Positions 53,415-62,112 of a stretch of DNA of 64,000 nucleotides are shown in pieces. The stretch's first letter is position 1. The number at the start of each line of letters is the position of its first letter. A program made the position numbers and the translations under genes. Source of the stretch: Streptomyces malachitofuscus (GTDB lineage Bacteria > Actinomycetota > Actinomycetes > Streptomycetales > Streptomycetaceae); assembly GCF_014650055.1 (NCBI RefSeq), contig NZ_BMUF01000012.1, positions 62,001 to 126,000 of the forward strand, given 5' to 3'. The notes beneath the pieces are model-generated. The model made no database searches and had not been told where the DNA came from. It saw nothing but the letters and a program-made list of their open reading frames with translations.

Positions 53415-54338
53415 TCAGAGGTTGGTGAGGTCCACCGGGATCCGCGCCTCGCAGCCGTCGCGCAGCACGGTGCCCTCGATCAGGCCGTAGGGGCGGTCGG
53501 CGGCGAAGTACACCTCGTTGTCGTTCTTCAGCCCGAACGGCTCCAGGTCCACCAGGAAGTGGTGGCTGTTCGGGAGGGAGAAGCGGACCTCGTCGATCTC
53601 GCTGCGGTTGTTGATGACCCGCGCGCCCATCTGGTACAGCGTCTGCTGCAGGGAGAGCGAGTAGGTCTCGGCGAAGGCCTGGAGCATGTGCTTCCTGACC
53701 TGCTCGTAGGACTTCTCCCAGTTCGGCATCTTCTGCTCGTCGTCGGTCCAGTTGAACCGCCAGCGGCCGGAGACCGAGGTGGCGAGGATCCGGTCGTAGG
53801 CCTCCTTGAGCGTCGTGTACTTGTCCTTGACGTAGCCCCAGAACTCGGAGTTGGTGGAGTTCATCACCGTGAGGTCCTTGAGTCCGGAGATGACCTCCCA
53901 CCGCTCGCCGTCGTAGGTGATCTGCGTCAGCCGGGTCTCCTGGCCCTTGCGGACGAAGGAGTGCTTGACCTCGTCGGCACCGATGAACTTCGAGTTGGCG
54001 TCGGAGGTCGCGATGCGCTCCCAGGCGTACTCCTCGATGCGGATGCGCGCCCGCTGGATGGGCTCCTGCGAGGTGACGAAGTGGCGGGCGAGGTGGATGC
54101 CGAACTGTTCGGCCGACTCGATGCCGTGCTCCTTGGCGAAGGCGAACACGGTGTTCTTGGTGGTGTCGGTCGGCAGGACGTTCGCGTTCGAGCCGGAGTA
54201 GTGGACCTCCTCCATGGCGCCGGAAAGGGCGACGGAGACGTTCAGGTCCTTGATGTGATGGGTGGCGCCGTCCCGCGTGATCTTTACGACTCGGTTCTCG
54301 GCCTTGCCGTACTGGTTCTGTCCCAGGATCGTGGGCAT
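53415..54338 (-). CDS. uox: Urate oxidase (uricase)
   Basis: A 307-aa cofactor-free uricase: LGQNQYGKAENRVVKI with the catalytic Lys, NANVLPTDTTKNTVFAFAK with the catalytic Thr, and the FxSxPNxHHFL-like FSLPNSHHFLVDL near the C-terminus. It oxidises urate to 5-hydroxyisourate and makes H2O2. It starts six bases after the HIU hydrolase gene, which removes its product. The identical operator before the catalase gene at 63.2 kb may link peroxide removal to this enzyme. Confidence 0.96.
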   Translation of the reverse strand: MPTILGQNQYGKAENRVVKITRDGATHHIKDLNVSVALSGAMEEVHYSGSNANVLPTDTTKNTVFAFAKEHGIESAEQFGIHLARHFVTSQEPIQRARIRIEEYAWERIATSDANSKFIGADEVKHSFVRKGQETRLTQITYDGERWEVISGLKDLTVMNSTNSEFWGYVKDKYTTLKEAYDRILATSVSGRWRFNWTDDEQKMPNWEKSYEQVRKHMLQAFAETYSLSLQQTLYQMGARVINNRSEIDEVRFSLPNSHHFLVDLEPFGLKNDNEVYFAADRPYGLIEGTVLRDGCEARIPVDLTNL

Positions 54339-54344
54339 GGTGTG

Positions 54345-54752
54345 CTAGCTCCCTCGGTAAACGGAGTAGCCGAACGGGTTGAGCAGCAGCGGTACGTGGT
54401 AGTGCTCGCCCGGGACGACGGCGAACGTGATCGCCACCTCCGGGAAGAACACTCCGGCGCCGCTGTCCCGATTCGCGGGGGCGTCCTGCTGCGCATCGGC
54501 TTGCTGGTTCGCGTCCTTCTTCTCGAAGTACGGCTCCACGGCGAAGTCGAGCCGTACATGGGTGGTTCCCTCCGGCAGGGCCGGCAGGTCCTTGCACCGC
54601 CCGTCCGCGTCGGTCGCGGAGCCGCCGAGTGCCCGCCAGTCCGCGTCCCGGCCCGTGCGGGCGGAGAGGTGGACGGCGACGTCCTCGGCGGGGCGGCCGG
54701 CGCTGGTGTCCAGGATGTGCGTGGACACGGAGGCGGTGGTGTCGGTGGTCAT
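54345..54752 (-). CDS. hiuH: 5-Hydroxyisourate hydrolase (transthyretin-like), with insertion
   Basis: A 135-aa HIU hydrolase: THILDTSAGRPAEDV with the first catalytic His, the HVPLLLNPFGYSVYRGS end with second His and the YRGS tail. It hydrolyses 5-hydroxyisourate to OHCU. Between FAVEPYFEKK and VFFPEVAITF the family normally has a short turn; here there are about 20 extra residues rich in Q, A and D. This insertion lies in an exposed loop and should not block activity. Confidence 0.93.
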   Translation of the reverse strand: MTTDTTASVSTHILDTSAGRPAEDVAVHLSARTGRDADWRALGGSATDADGRCKDLPALPEGTTHVRLDFAVEPYFEKKDANQQADAQQDAPANRDSGAGVFFPEVAITFAVVPGEHYHVPLLLNPFGYSVYRGS

Positions 54753-54757
54753 GTGCG

Positions 54758-55273
54758 TCAGTCCTCTTCGGCGTCGACGAGACGGGCCAGGCGGATGCGG
54801 TTGATCTTCCCCAGTTCGGTGCGGACGATCTCGCGCTCCTGCTCCGGCGCGTTGCCGAGGCGTTCCTTGACGGCGTCGCGCATCTGCTCGCCGGTCCGGC
54901 CGGTGGCGCAGATGAGGAACACATGGCCGAACTTCTCCTGGTAGGCCAGGTTCAGTTCGAGCATCTCGGCCTTGAGCCCGTCCGGGGCGCCGGCCATGCC
55001 GCTCTGCTCCCGGGCGGAGGTCGGGTCCCCCGGTTTCGGGCGGCCGATCGGCGGGTGTCCGGCCATCGCCTCGTCCAGATCGGCCGGGGTCAGCTCGGCC
55101 GTGGCGGCGTCACTGGCGGCGTACAGGTCGTCGGCGGTGGCGAAGGGCCGGGCGGCGAGCAGCCGCCGTCCCCAGGCGGTGGAGGCGCAGGCCTCGTGGA
55201 GCGCGGCGAGCGCCGCGTGCTCCTCCAGGGCGTTGAAACGGGCCAGGCCCGGGGGCGTGGAAGTCGACGTCAC
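54758..55273 (-). CDS. OHCU decarboxylase
   Basis: A 171-aa 2-oxo-4-hydroxy-4-carboxy-5-ureidoimidazoline decarboxylase: ACASTAWGRRLLAARPF, the GHPPIGRPK segment with the catalytic His, and the KFGHVFLICATGR motif. It forms S-allantoin from OHCU. GTG 55273 has GGAGG five bases upstream. It is the first gene of the OHCU/HIUH/uricase operon and sits 75 bp downstream of a TCAACA-N3-TGTTGA operator. Confidence 0.93.
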   Translation of the reverse strand: MTSTSTPPGLARFNALEEHAALAALHEACASTAWGRRLLAARPFATADDLYAASDAATAELTPADLDEAMAGHPPIGRPKPGDPTSAREQSGMAGAPDGLKAEMLELNLAYQEKFGHVFLICATGRTGEQMRDAVKERLGNAPEQEREIVRTELGKINRIRLARLVDAEED

Positions 55274-55347
55274 GGGAGCCTCCGTGGCCGCGAGCGGCCG
55301 TGTGCTGCGAACGGGCGTGCCGACAGTGAACGCCGTCACGGACCACA

Positions 55348-55365
55348 CGTCAACAGTTTGTTGAA
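55348..55365. promoter_or_regulatory. 18-bp operator, uricase operon copy
   Basis: CGTCAACAGTTTGTTGAA contains the perfect inverted repeat TCAACA-N3-TGTTGA. Its exact reverse complement occurs at 63123-63140 before the catalase gene. It lies just upstream of the OHCU decarboxylase gene. Confidence 0.75.
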
Positions 55366-55417
55366 AATTTGGGCGTACAAAGGGGAGCGCCCGCCGGGAC
55401 AAGGGGCCTGGCGCGGG

Positions 55418-55786
55418 TCAGGCGCCCTTCTCGCGGTTGAGGTAGTTGTAGACCGTGAAGCGGCTGACCCCCAGCGCGCTCGCGACGGTCTCCACACCGT
55501 GCCGCACGGCAAAGGCGCCGCGCGCCTCCAGACTGCGGACGATCTCCTGCTTGGCCCTGCGGTCCAGGTCCGCGAGCGGCATGCCCTTGCGGCGCTCCAA
55601 GGCCGCGAGGATGTGGTCGAGGGAGTCCGCGAGCTGCGGCAGGCGTACGGCGACGGCGGCGGCGCCCTCCCAGGAGAGCACCACGTCGTCGGTCCCTGCC
55701 TCGTCCGGCGGGATCATCTCGCCGCCCATGGCGTCGACCAGCGGTTTCACCGCCGCGATGAAGGCGTCCTCACCGGTGCCGCTCAC
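55418..55786 (-). CDS. HTH regulator with YheO-type DNA-binding domain
   Basis: A 122-aa protein. Its C-terminal half (DRRAKQEIVRSLEARGAFAVRHGVETVASALGVSRFTVYNYLNREKG) matches the HTH_22 domain of YheO-type regulators; the N-terminal PAS-like sensor of that family is absent, replaced by a short region of about 60 residues. It is upstream of the uricase operon on the same strand, so it is a candidate regulator of purine catabolism. GTG 55786 overlaps the preceding gene by four bases. Confidence 0.8.
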   Translation of the reverse strand: MSGTGEDAFIAAVKPLVDAMGGEMIPPDEAGTDDVVLSWEGAAAVAVRLPQLADSLDHILAALERRKGMPLADLDRRAKQEIVRSLEARGAFAVRHGVETVASALGVSRFTVYNYLNREKGA

Positions 55787-56034
55787 CGGTCGTCCTCCTC
55801 GACCACGTTGACCTGGAGCGAGACACGGGTGGCGCCGGCCGCGAGGCTCCGGCGCAGCAGCGCGTCGACGGCGGTGAGCACCGCGTCGGCCCCTCCCTCG
55901 GCGGTGTTGCCGAACGGTCCGACGTCCACCGCGTCCAGTTCGGCCGCCTCGATGACCTCCCGGGCCACCACGGCGTGCGCGGGTGCCTCGTCGAGGTCGA
56001 AGGGTTCGGTGGTGAACTCCACTCTCAGTCGCAC
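55783..56034 (-). CDS. Thiamine-binding-like small protein (MTH1187/YkoF fold)
   Basis: An 83-aa protein with the ferredoxin-like pattern RLRVEFTTEPF, followed by DVGPFGNTAEGGADAVLTAVDALLRRSL and RVSLQVNVVEED. The NTAEG segment is typical of the YqgV/MTH1187 family. Overlap with the HTH gene suggests co-translation; function in this operon is unknown. Confidence 0.7.
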   Translation of the reverse strand: MRLRVEFTTEPFDLDEAPAHAVVAREVIEAAELDAVDVGPFGNTAEGGADAVLTAVDALLRRSLAAGATRVSLQVNVVEEDDR

Positions 56035-56189
56035 TGTGCCCCCATGGCGTCGGCGGTGCCGGCGTACCCCGGTCGCTGCGACACGACCTTAACGGACTCC
56101 CCCGCCGCGAACAGCAGGGATGCACGGCGCCGCGACGCCGACCGGAGCCGTCGCGCGCCGACCGGGAGCGGTGCGCTTCGTCCGGCCGG

Positions 56190-57833
56190 TCAGGGGCGCG
56201 GGCAGGTGCTCTCCCCCGGTTCCTGGTAGGTCCGGTACAGCGGTGACCTGTCGTGGCGTTCTTCGGGGAAGGTCACCACGGGGACCGGTTTGCAGACCGG
56301 CCACAGCCCCGCCGCGCGTTCCGTTCCGGCGCCCTCCCGCGCGCCGAGGGTCTCGTCGGCGAACGTGAAGACGCCGCTCGCGCCCGGCACGCAGCCGGCG
56401 GCGCAGTGCTCGAGGGGGCTGCCGCGGCGCAGTTCGTCGTAGACGTCGTTGTGGGTCACGGCGTCGATGTCGCTGTCCCGGGCCGCCGCCACGGCGGTAC
56501 TCACGGCGGTGAGCGCGTCGTGGTACATCACCACGTAGCCGTCGTTGAGGGCGTCGGGGGCCTCCTCGGTGAAGGCGTCCTCGTAGGAGCCGGTGAAGCG
56601 GGCGAAGGCCTTCGGGACCTGTTCGTCGCCGTCGGCGGCGGCGCGCCAGCGGGGTGCGTCCACGGCGGCGGCGACGACGATCTCGATGTTGTTGCGTTCG
56701 GCGATCCGGCGCATCCCGGCGGTCTCGGTGACGGGATCGCGGCCGGTGCTGACGCGCAGGATGCGCAGCGGTTGGTCGTCCGGGCCGCGGTCGCAGGAGC
56801 TGGTGCGGTCGATGGTCTCCAGGAAGGGCGGCAGATCCGCGTCGCGGCCCGCCAGGAACACGGTGCGGGCGTCGACCGCGCACATCGCGGACACCGCCCG
56901 CCGGAAGATCTGCGGGGTGCCCCGCGCCGGGCCCTTGATGCCCTGGTAGGTCTCGGTGCGCCGCTCCACCTCGTCGGGGGTGATGCCGTAGCGCGCGCCG
57001 AACTCGCGGCGGAAGACGCGGCGCAGATTGGCGACGTAGTTGTCGTCCCGGTCGTCGGCGATCATGAAGGTGTTCCTCCGGTCGACCTCGTTGGCGCCCA
57101 CGTAGCGCTGGAGCGCGTCGACGAACTGGTCGGTGGAGGGCGAGACCTTGAACAGGTAGGGGTGCTCCATGTCGCGGGAACTGAGCACGGCGCTGACCGC
57201 CGGGATCCGCGCGGGGCCGAGGCCCTCGCGGACGGCGGCGAGCGTGGCGTCGTCGCTGTTGGGGAACCCGACGGCGGCGACGACGGGCGCCTCGCCGCGG
57301 CGCCGCGCGGCCAGCGCGTCGGTCACGGGACGCCAGTGGCTCAGGTCCTCGCCCACGTTGGCGAAAAGCAGTTGGACGGCGGTGTCGCTGGTGGCGGGGC
57401 CGTGGTTGTGGGCGCGCTGGGCGACGTAGGCGCCCTGGAGGGAGTGCCGGATCAGCTCCTTCGACATGGCCGCGCCGGGGTCGCGCGAGGTGTACGGCAT
57501 GACGACGGCGACGCTCACCACCGGCTTGCCCGAGCCGCGCGCGGCCCGGTTCTCGGACGCGATCCGGCCGAGCACGTCGTCGAGGCCGGGGGCGAAGGGG
57601 TACGCCTCCGCCGTGACGCCGACGCACTCCCGCCCCGGTCCGGTCCGGCGCAGCTGCCGGTCGTCGGTGCAGTAGTCGCGGTGCTGCCGGTAGCTGTCCA
57701 GGCCCCACCAGGTCCCGGCCGTGAGCAGGGCGGCGACCAGCGTCCACAGGGCCACCACGTCGACCAGGCCGAGCACCCGGAAGCGGAGCCGCCCCGGCAG
57801 CCAGCTCCAGGTCCGCCGGTCCAGCGGCCTCAC
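56190..57833 (-). CDS. Membrane-anchored periplasmic-binding-like protein
   Basis: A 547-aa protein with one N-terminal helix (about 24-45) and a long extracellular region resembling branched-chain amino acid/receptor family substrate-binding proteins (VSVAVVMPYTSRDPGAAMSKELIRHSLQGAYVAQ, AAVGFPNSDDATLAA, PYLFKVSPSTDQ). Several cysteines suggest disulfides. No permease genes follow. The GTG start overlaps the upstream ATPase stop (GTGA) at the copy 1 junction of a 164-bp duplication, so it is the last gene of a three-gene operon. It probably senses an extracellular ligand rather than delivering it to a transporter. Confidence 0.75.
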   Translation of the reverse strand: MRPLDRRTWSWLPGRLRFRVLGLVDVVALWTLVAALLTAGTWWGLDSYRQHRDYCTDDRQLRRTGPGRECVGVTAEAYPFAPGLDDVLGRIASENRAARGSGKPVVSVAVVMPYTSRDPGAAMSKELIRHSLQGAYVAQRAHNHGPATSDTAVQLLFANVGEDLSHWRPVTDALAARRRGEAPVVAAVGFPNSDDATLAAVREGLGPARIPAVSAVLSSRDMEHPYLFKVSPSTDQFVDALQRYVGANEVDRRNTFMIADDRDDNYVANLRRVFRREFGARYGITPDEVERRTETYQGIKGPARGTPQIFRRAVSAMCAVDARTVFLAGRDADLPPFLETIDRTSSCDRGPDDQPLRILRVSTGRDPVTETAGMRRIAERNNIEIVVAAAVDAPRWRAAADGDEQVPKAFARFTGSYEDAFTEEAPDALNDGYVVMYHDALTAVSTAVAAARDSDIDAVTHNDVYDELRRGSPLEHCAAGCVPGASGVFTFADETLGAREGAGTERAAGLWPVCKPVPVVTFPEERHDRSPLYRTYQEPGESTCPRP

Positions 57834-58098
57834 CGTGCCGCTCCCGCGCCCGGCCGTTCGCCCTGCCAGCGGTGGTCCAGGGGCCAGTCCTCGCCGTTCC
57901 TGACCGAGCGGGGCCAGCGGACGGCGGCCTGGGCGAGCACCCGGAAGCGGAGCCGCCCCGGCAGCCAGCTCCAGGTCCGCCGGTCCAGCGGCCTCACCGT
58001 GCCGCTCCCGCGCCCGGCCGTTCGCCCTGCCAGCGGTGGTCCAGGGGCCAGTCCTCGCCGTTCCTGACCGAGCGGGGCCAGCGGACGGCGGCCTGGGC
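57771..58098. repeat. Exact 164-bp tandem duplication across a gene junction
   Basis: 57771-57934 and 57935-58098 are identical, and a seven-base start of a third copy (GAGCACC) follows at 58099-58105. Each unit holds the 3' end of the ATPase gene and the 5' end of the binding-protein gene. The unit is not a multiple of three, but both genes remain intact because the ATPase ends in copy 2 and the binding protein starts in copy 1. Confidence 0.95.
57830..57997 (-). pseudogene. 55-codon chimeric remnant inside the duplication
   Basis: The duplicated GTG start (57997) reads the first 21 residues of the binding protein and then, at the repeat junction, the last 34 residues of the ATPase, ending at 57830. 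It is a by-product of the duplication. It may still be translated because it keeps the same GTGA overlap with the ATPase stop, and its stop overlaps the intact GTG. Confidence 0.7.
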
Positions 58099-60255
58099 GA
58101 GCACCGCCCGGCCGGTCAGGTGCTGGGCGGACAGGAAGGACAGGTCCTGTCCGATCCGGTCGACCAGGGGCCGGTCCGCCTCGGCGAGTTCGTCCGCCGC
58201 GTACCACAGGGCGTGCAGCAGCCGGTTGACGGCCTGTTTCTCCAGGTCCGCGCCGGGGTCGGCGCGCAGCTGGACCAGGTCCCGGCTGCCCCGGGCGACC
58301 TCCTGGCACTGCTCGAACCAGGCGTCGCCCGGAGGCCGGGGAGCGTGGGCGACGGTGCGCAGGACGTGCAGCCAGTCGAAGGCGTCGCCGTCCTGGCGGA
58401 GGAACTCCGTGTGCAGCCGGTCGACGACCTCCCGCGTCTCGCCCGCGGCCAGCCGGTGCCACAGGAAGCGGGAGCGTTCGTCGCGTGCGGCGCGGCCGGT
58501 ACGGCCCTCGGCGCGCTGCCGGTGGTGCTCGGCGAGCAGGGCGTGCGCGCCGGACCAGTCGACGCCCCGGCCGCCGCGGCCGCTGCGCATCTGGTGCACC
58601 AGCAGGGCGCGCAGGAAGCGGTCCGTGATGAAGGGCCGGCTGCCCGGTCCGCGCGACCAGCGCTCCCGCTCCAGCCGGGCGGCGGCGCCGTCGGCCGCGG
58701 GCAGTCCGTCGATCCGGCGGGGCACCCACCGCTCGGCCAGCCGCTCGGCGGCCTCCCGGTCCCAGGCCAGGGAGAACAGGCACAGCTCGTCGTGGTTCTC
58801 ACTGCCGACGAGGGTGTCGAGCAGCCGCCAGACGACGGACTCGCCGGCGCCTCCGGGATGCACCAGATCGAGCAGTTCCTCGGCGGCCACCCACTCCTCG
58901 GTGCGGGCCCGGTCGACCACCGCCTCGCACAGTCTGCGGGCCCCCATGGGGTGCCCCCGGGTGAGGTCGTGCAGGGCAGTCGCGATGTAGGGGTCGAAGG
59001 AGGCGTGGTCGTCGCGCCGGAGCATCCGTTCCAGGTGCTCGCACTCCAGCGGCGGCAGCGGCAGGAGCAGCACGCCGGCGGAGGGCGCGGCGGAGGCGCG
59101 GGTCCAGCCGGAGTCGGTGCCGATGCCGGGCAGGGAGCGCCGTGCCGCCTCCGGGTAGGGGGCGTCCTCTCCGTGGGGGCCGTCGCCCCGGGGGTCCTCC
59201 GCGCTGTCGTCGCCGTGCAGTTCGGTGGCGATCACCACCGTCCGGTCGCGGGCTCCGCCCGCCACGGACCGCTGCTCCAGGAGCAGTTCGAGGAAGTCGC
59301 GCCCGGCGTCGGTGTGGGCGTTGTCGAGGAGCACCAGCGGGCGCGGGGCCCGGTTGGCACGGCGGAGGGGGCCGTAGCGCACGTCCTCGAGGAAGGCGGC
59401 CGCGAGCATGCGCTCCACACCGCGTCTGAAGCCGCGGCCCTGGTGGAACTCCTGGCAGAGCCGGGCCACGAACGGTGCGCGTTCGGCCGCCGGTACCGGC
59501 CGTGGCTGTCCGGAGGCGCCCGGCGGCAGGCCGCGCAGCCGGTTGTCGGCCTCGCTGCGGTAGGTCTCGTACCAGGTGGTCAGTTTCCGGGCGGCGAGCG
59601 GGCGGCGCTGTCCGCCGAGGAAGGCGCGCACGGCCGCCTCGGGGAACCGGGCGGGGTCGGGCGAGCCGCCGTCGGGGGGTCCGGGCAGGGCGGGGCGGAA
59701 GAGCGCGTCCCACGTCGGGCGAGGGTGTGCGTCCGGTGGGACGCCCATCAGGGTGGCCGCGTGCCGGTCGGCCACCCGCAGTTCCCCGTCGTTGCCGGGG
59801 CGCCGGGCGGACACCACGGCGAGCAGTCCGGCGGTGGTGCGGGGGAAGCGCAGCCGTCCGAAGCCGGCGACGGGCCGGGAGAGCTGGGCGACGAGTTCGA
59901 CGAGCATCTCCACCGCGTGGGAGTTGTTGGACGTCTCCGGTCCGACGCCGGCCCGCTCCTGCAGTTCGGCGCAGTTGATCCGGGCGAACGGCACCCGCGG
60001 TCCGGGCCAGGGGCCGGTGTCGGGCGCGTAGGCCTGCTGGAGGTCGTCCAGCATGGCGCTCTTGCCGGTGCCGTGGCGGCCGCTGAGCAGCACCACGGGC
60101 AGGTCGTCGGCGAACTCGTGGTGCGGGACCCTGCGGTGGTGGTCGCGGCTGAGACCGACCAGTCGCGGCACCAGCCGGCGCAGCACGGGCTGGCGCGCGT
60201 ACACCTCCGGTATCTGGTTGTCCCCCGTCGGGGCGGGGGCGTGGGGACCGGTCAT
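57994..60255 (-). CDS. P-loop ATPase of unknown function (STAND/AAA-like)
   Basis: A 753-aa protein. An N-terminal P-loop (about residue 60: LLSGRHGTGKSAMLDDL) and RPLVLLDNAH (Walker B-like, about residue 320) identify an NTPase module. Downstream are a helical region (LPPLECEHLERMLRR) and a leucine-rich alpha-helical C-terminus with no recognised effector, HTH or transmembrane segment. It overlaps the upstream gene by four bases and the downstream binding-protein gene by GTGA. The context suggests a signalling or conflict-like operon, but nothing proves it. Confidence 0.75.
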   Translation of the reverse strand: MTGPHAPAPTGDNQIPEVYARQPVLRRLVPRLVGLSRDHHRRVPHHEFADDLPVVLLSGRHGTGKSAMLDDLQQAYAPDTGPWPGPRVPFARINCAELQERAGVGPETSNNSHAVEMLVELVAQLSRPVAGFGRLRFPRTTAGLLAVVSARRPGNDGELRVADRHAATLMGVPPDAHPRPTWDALFRPALPGPPDGGSPDPARFPEAAVRAFLGGQRRPLAARKLTTWYETYRSEADNRLRGLPPGASGQPRPVPAAERAPFVARLCQEFHQGRGFRRGVERMLAAAFLEDVRYGPLRRANRAPRPLVLLDNAHTDAGRDFLELLLEQRSVAGGARDRTVVIATELHGDDSAEDPRGDGPHGEDAPYPEAARRSLPGIGTDSGWTRASAAPSAGVLLLPLPPLECEHLERMLRRDDHASFDPYIATALHDLTRGHPMGARRLCEAVVDRARTEEWVAAEELLDLVHPGGAGESVVWRLLDTLVGSENHDELCLFSLAWDREAAERLAERWVPRRIDGLPAADGAAARLERERWSRGPGSRPFITDRFLRALLVHQMRSGRGGRGVDWSGAHALLAEHHRQRAEGRTGRAARDERSRFLWHRLAAGETREVVDRLHTEFLRQDGDAFDWLHVLRTVAHAPRPPGDAWFEQCQEVARGSRDLVQLRADPGADLEKQAVNRLLHALWYAADELAEADRPLVDRIGQDLSFLSAQHLTGRAVLAQAAVRWPRSVRNGEDWPLDHRWQGERPGAGAAR

Positions 60256-61058
60256 CCCAGCCTCAGCATGGAGCTGATGATGTCCGAGACGATGCCGGAC
60301 GCCATGTCCCTGCTCATGGAGCCCACCGACCTCGAGCCCGCCTGGGCGAGGTCCCGGCTGTGCCGCAGGAAGCGCTCCACGGTGCCCGCGTCGGGTGCGG
60401 CGCCGCCGCGCGAGGCCTCGGTGAGCGCCGCGGCGAGCTCGCGCACCTGCCGCACCTCGCTGTCGCTTTCCGACAGGTCGGGGCGGGACGCCTGCACCAG
60501 TCCGGCCAGCTGCTCGAAGGAGAGGAACACCCCGGCGCGGTTCTCCATGACGCCGACGTGCACGGGAGCGGGCAGGTCCAGGTGGTCCCTGGCGTACTCC
60601 AGGTCCTCCAGGGCGAGTTGCCGTCCGCAGTAGAACGCCTCCGGGGCCCAGAGGAAGTCCTCCGCGCCGGATCCGCCGTCGTGGTACTGCCCGGCTCGGT
60701 CCCACCAGGCGAACAGGGCGGCCTTGGCGTAGCGGCGCCGGGCCTCGCGGTCGGCGTACGCCTCGTCCCAGGCGTGTGTCTCGGCGAGCCCGGTGGGGGT
60801 GGGGCTGACCAGGGGCGGCACGGCGCCGGAGTCGTTGTGGACGGCTGTCCAGCCGAGGGCGGTGAGGCGTTCCACGACGTCCTCGACCAGTTCCAGGGTG
60901 CAGCGCTCGTGGTGGGCGTAGGCGGAGGCGGCCACCCGGCGTCCCTCGGCTCCCCCGGTTTCCTCGCGCAGCCACAGCAGGAACCTCGCCGACGCGGCAC
61001 CCGTCTCGTCGTAGACCGGTGAGAGCCCGTTCGTCGGCACCGCCCTGGATCTGATCAT
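60252..61058 (-). CDS. Hypothetical protein, first gene of the ATPase operon
   Basis: A 268-aa protein, probably cytoplasmic: residues 1-150 are alpha-rich (TLELVEDVVERLTALGWTAVHND; YADREARRRYAKAALFAWWDRAGQY), residues 150-180 contain LWAPEAFYCGRQLALEDLEYARDHLDL, and the C-terminus (SMSRDMASGIVSDIISSML) is an amphipathic helix. I do not recognise a family. ATG 61058 follows GGGGGAC. It overlaps the ATPase gene by four bases, so the two products are likely made together. Confidence 0.65.
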   Translation of the reverse strand: MIRSRAVPTNGLSPVYDETGAASARFLLWLREETGGAEGRRVAASAYAHHERCTLELVEDVVERLTALGWTAVHNDSGAVPPLVSPTPTGLAETHAWDEAYADREARRRYAKAALFAWWDRAGQYHDGGSGAEDFLWAPEAFYCGRQLALEDLEYARDHLDLPAPVHVGVMENRAGVFLSFEQLAGLVQASRPDLSESDSEVRQVRELAAALTEASRGGAAPDAGTVERFLRHSRDLAQAGSRSVGSMSRDMASGIVSDIISSMLRLG

Positions 61059-61252
61059 CGCCGTCCCCCAACTCCCGTGACCAGCCATGGGCGTTCGCCT
61101 TCCCAGAACGGCGATGTCAAACACGTCATCCGTGGCGTCGGGCCGCCGTCCTCTTGACAGCCGCTCCCCACCACGGGCAATCTTCCAATACGCAGAAAGC
61201 AACTTCCGCGATACGAAATTCTCGAGAGCCACCAGGAAGGAGCGCGACCCCG

Positions 61253-62083
61253 ATGGGATTCGCAGAGCAGCGCTTCACCGTCAACCTGTCGATCCTCTTC
61301 ACGGAACTCCCGCTCCTGGAGCGCCCCGCGGCCGCCGCCGCGGCCGGTTTCACCGCCGTCGAGCTGTGGTGGCCGTGGACCGACTCCCCCGTCCCCGAGC
61401 GGTCCGAGCCGGACGCGCTGCGGAAGGCGGTCCAGGACGCGGGGGTGCGGCTCACCGGCCTGAACTTCTACGCCGGACGGCTGCCCGGCCCCGACCGCGG
61501 CGCCCTGTCCGTCCCCGGCGAGGAGTCGGAGCGGTTCCGCGCCAACATCGACGTGGCCGCCTCGTTCGCCGAGTCCCTCGGCTGCACGGCCCTCAACGCG
61601 CTGTACGGCAACCGGGTCGACGGCGTGGACCCGGCCGAGCAGGACGCGCTCGCGCTGGAGAACCTCACCCTGGCGGCCCGGGCCACCGACCGGATCGGCG
61701 CCGTCCTGCTGGTCGAGGCGCTGAACGAGCCCGAGTCGCCGCGGTACCCGCTGGTGTCGGCGCCGGCCGCGGTGGACGTCGTGGACAAGGTGAACGCGGC
61801 CACCGGACTGGACAACGCCCGGTTCCTGATGGACCTGTACCACCTGGCGATGAACGGCGAGGACCTGCCCGCGGTGATCGACCGGTACGCCGGGCGGACC
61901 GGGCATGTGCAGATCGCCGACAGCCCCGGCCGCGGCGCGCCCGGCACCGGTTCGCTGCCCCTGGAGGACCTGCTGGACCGGCTGCGCGAGGCCGGTTACG
62001 ACGGCTGGGTCGGCCTGGAGTACAAGCCCGGCGACCGTCCGAGCGCCGAGGCCTTCGACTGGCTGCCCCGCGGGGCCCGCTGA
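61253..62083 (+). CDS. hyi: Hydroxypyruvate isomerase (Hyi-type TIM barrel)
   Basis: A 276-aa member of the AP-endonuclease-2-like sugar isomerase family, Hyi type: FTVNLSILFTELPLLERPAAAAAAGF, VEALNEPESPRYPL, FLMDLYHLAMNGEDL, HVQIADSPGRGAPGTG, and GLEYKP. It interconverts hydroxypyruvate and tartronate semialdehyde in glyoxylate/allantoin metabolism. ATG 61253 has AGGAAGGAG upstream. It is followed by the reductase that uses tartronate semialdehyde. Confidence 0.92.
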   Translation: MGFAEQRFTVNLSILFTELPLLERPAAAAAAGFTAVELWWPWTDSPVPERSEPDALRKAVQDAGVRLTGLNFYAGRLPGPDRGALSVPGEESERFRANIDVAASFAESLGCTALNALYGNRVDGVDPAEQDALALENLTLAARATDRIGAVLLVEALNEPESPRYPLVSAPAAVDVVDKVNAATGLDNARFLMDLYHLAMNGEDLPAVIDRYAGRTGHVQIADSPGRGAPGTGSLPLEDLLDRLREAGYDGWVGLEYKPGDRPSAEAFDWLPRGAR

Positions 62084-62112
62084 CCACACCCCCTTGACCG
62101 AGAGGCACCCAC

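Noticed and set aside
57994..58098. Possible frameshift or truncation of the ATPase caused by the duplication
   Set aside because: The ATPase reaches its normal stop within copy 2 and the binding protein starts intact in copy 1, so neither gene is broken.
57830..58783. 317-codon minus-strand frame reading through the duplicated segment
   Set aside because: Its first part is an out-of-frame reading of the ATPase gene; only the last 55 codons form a meaningful chimera and these are listed separately.
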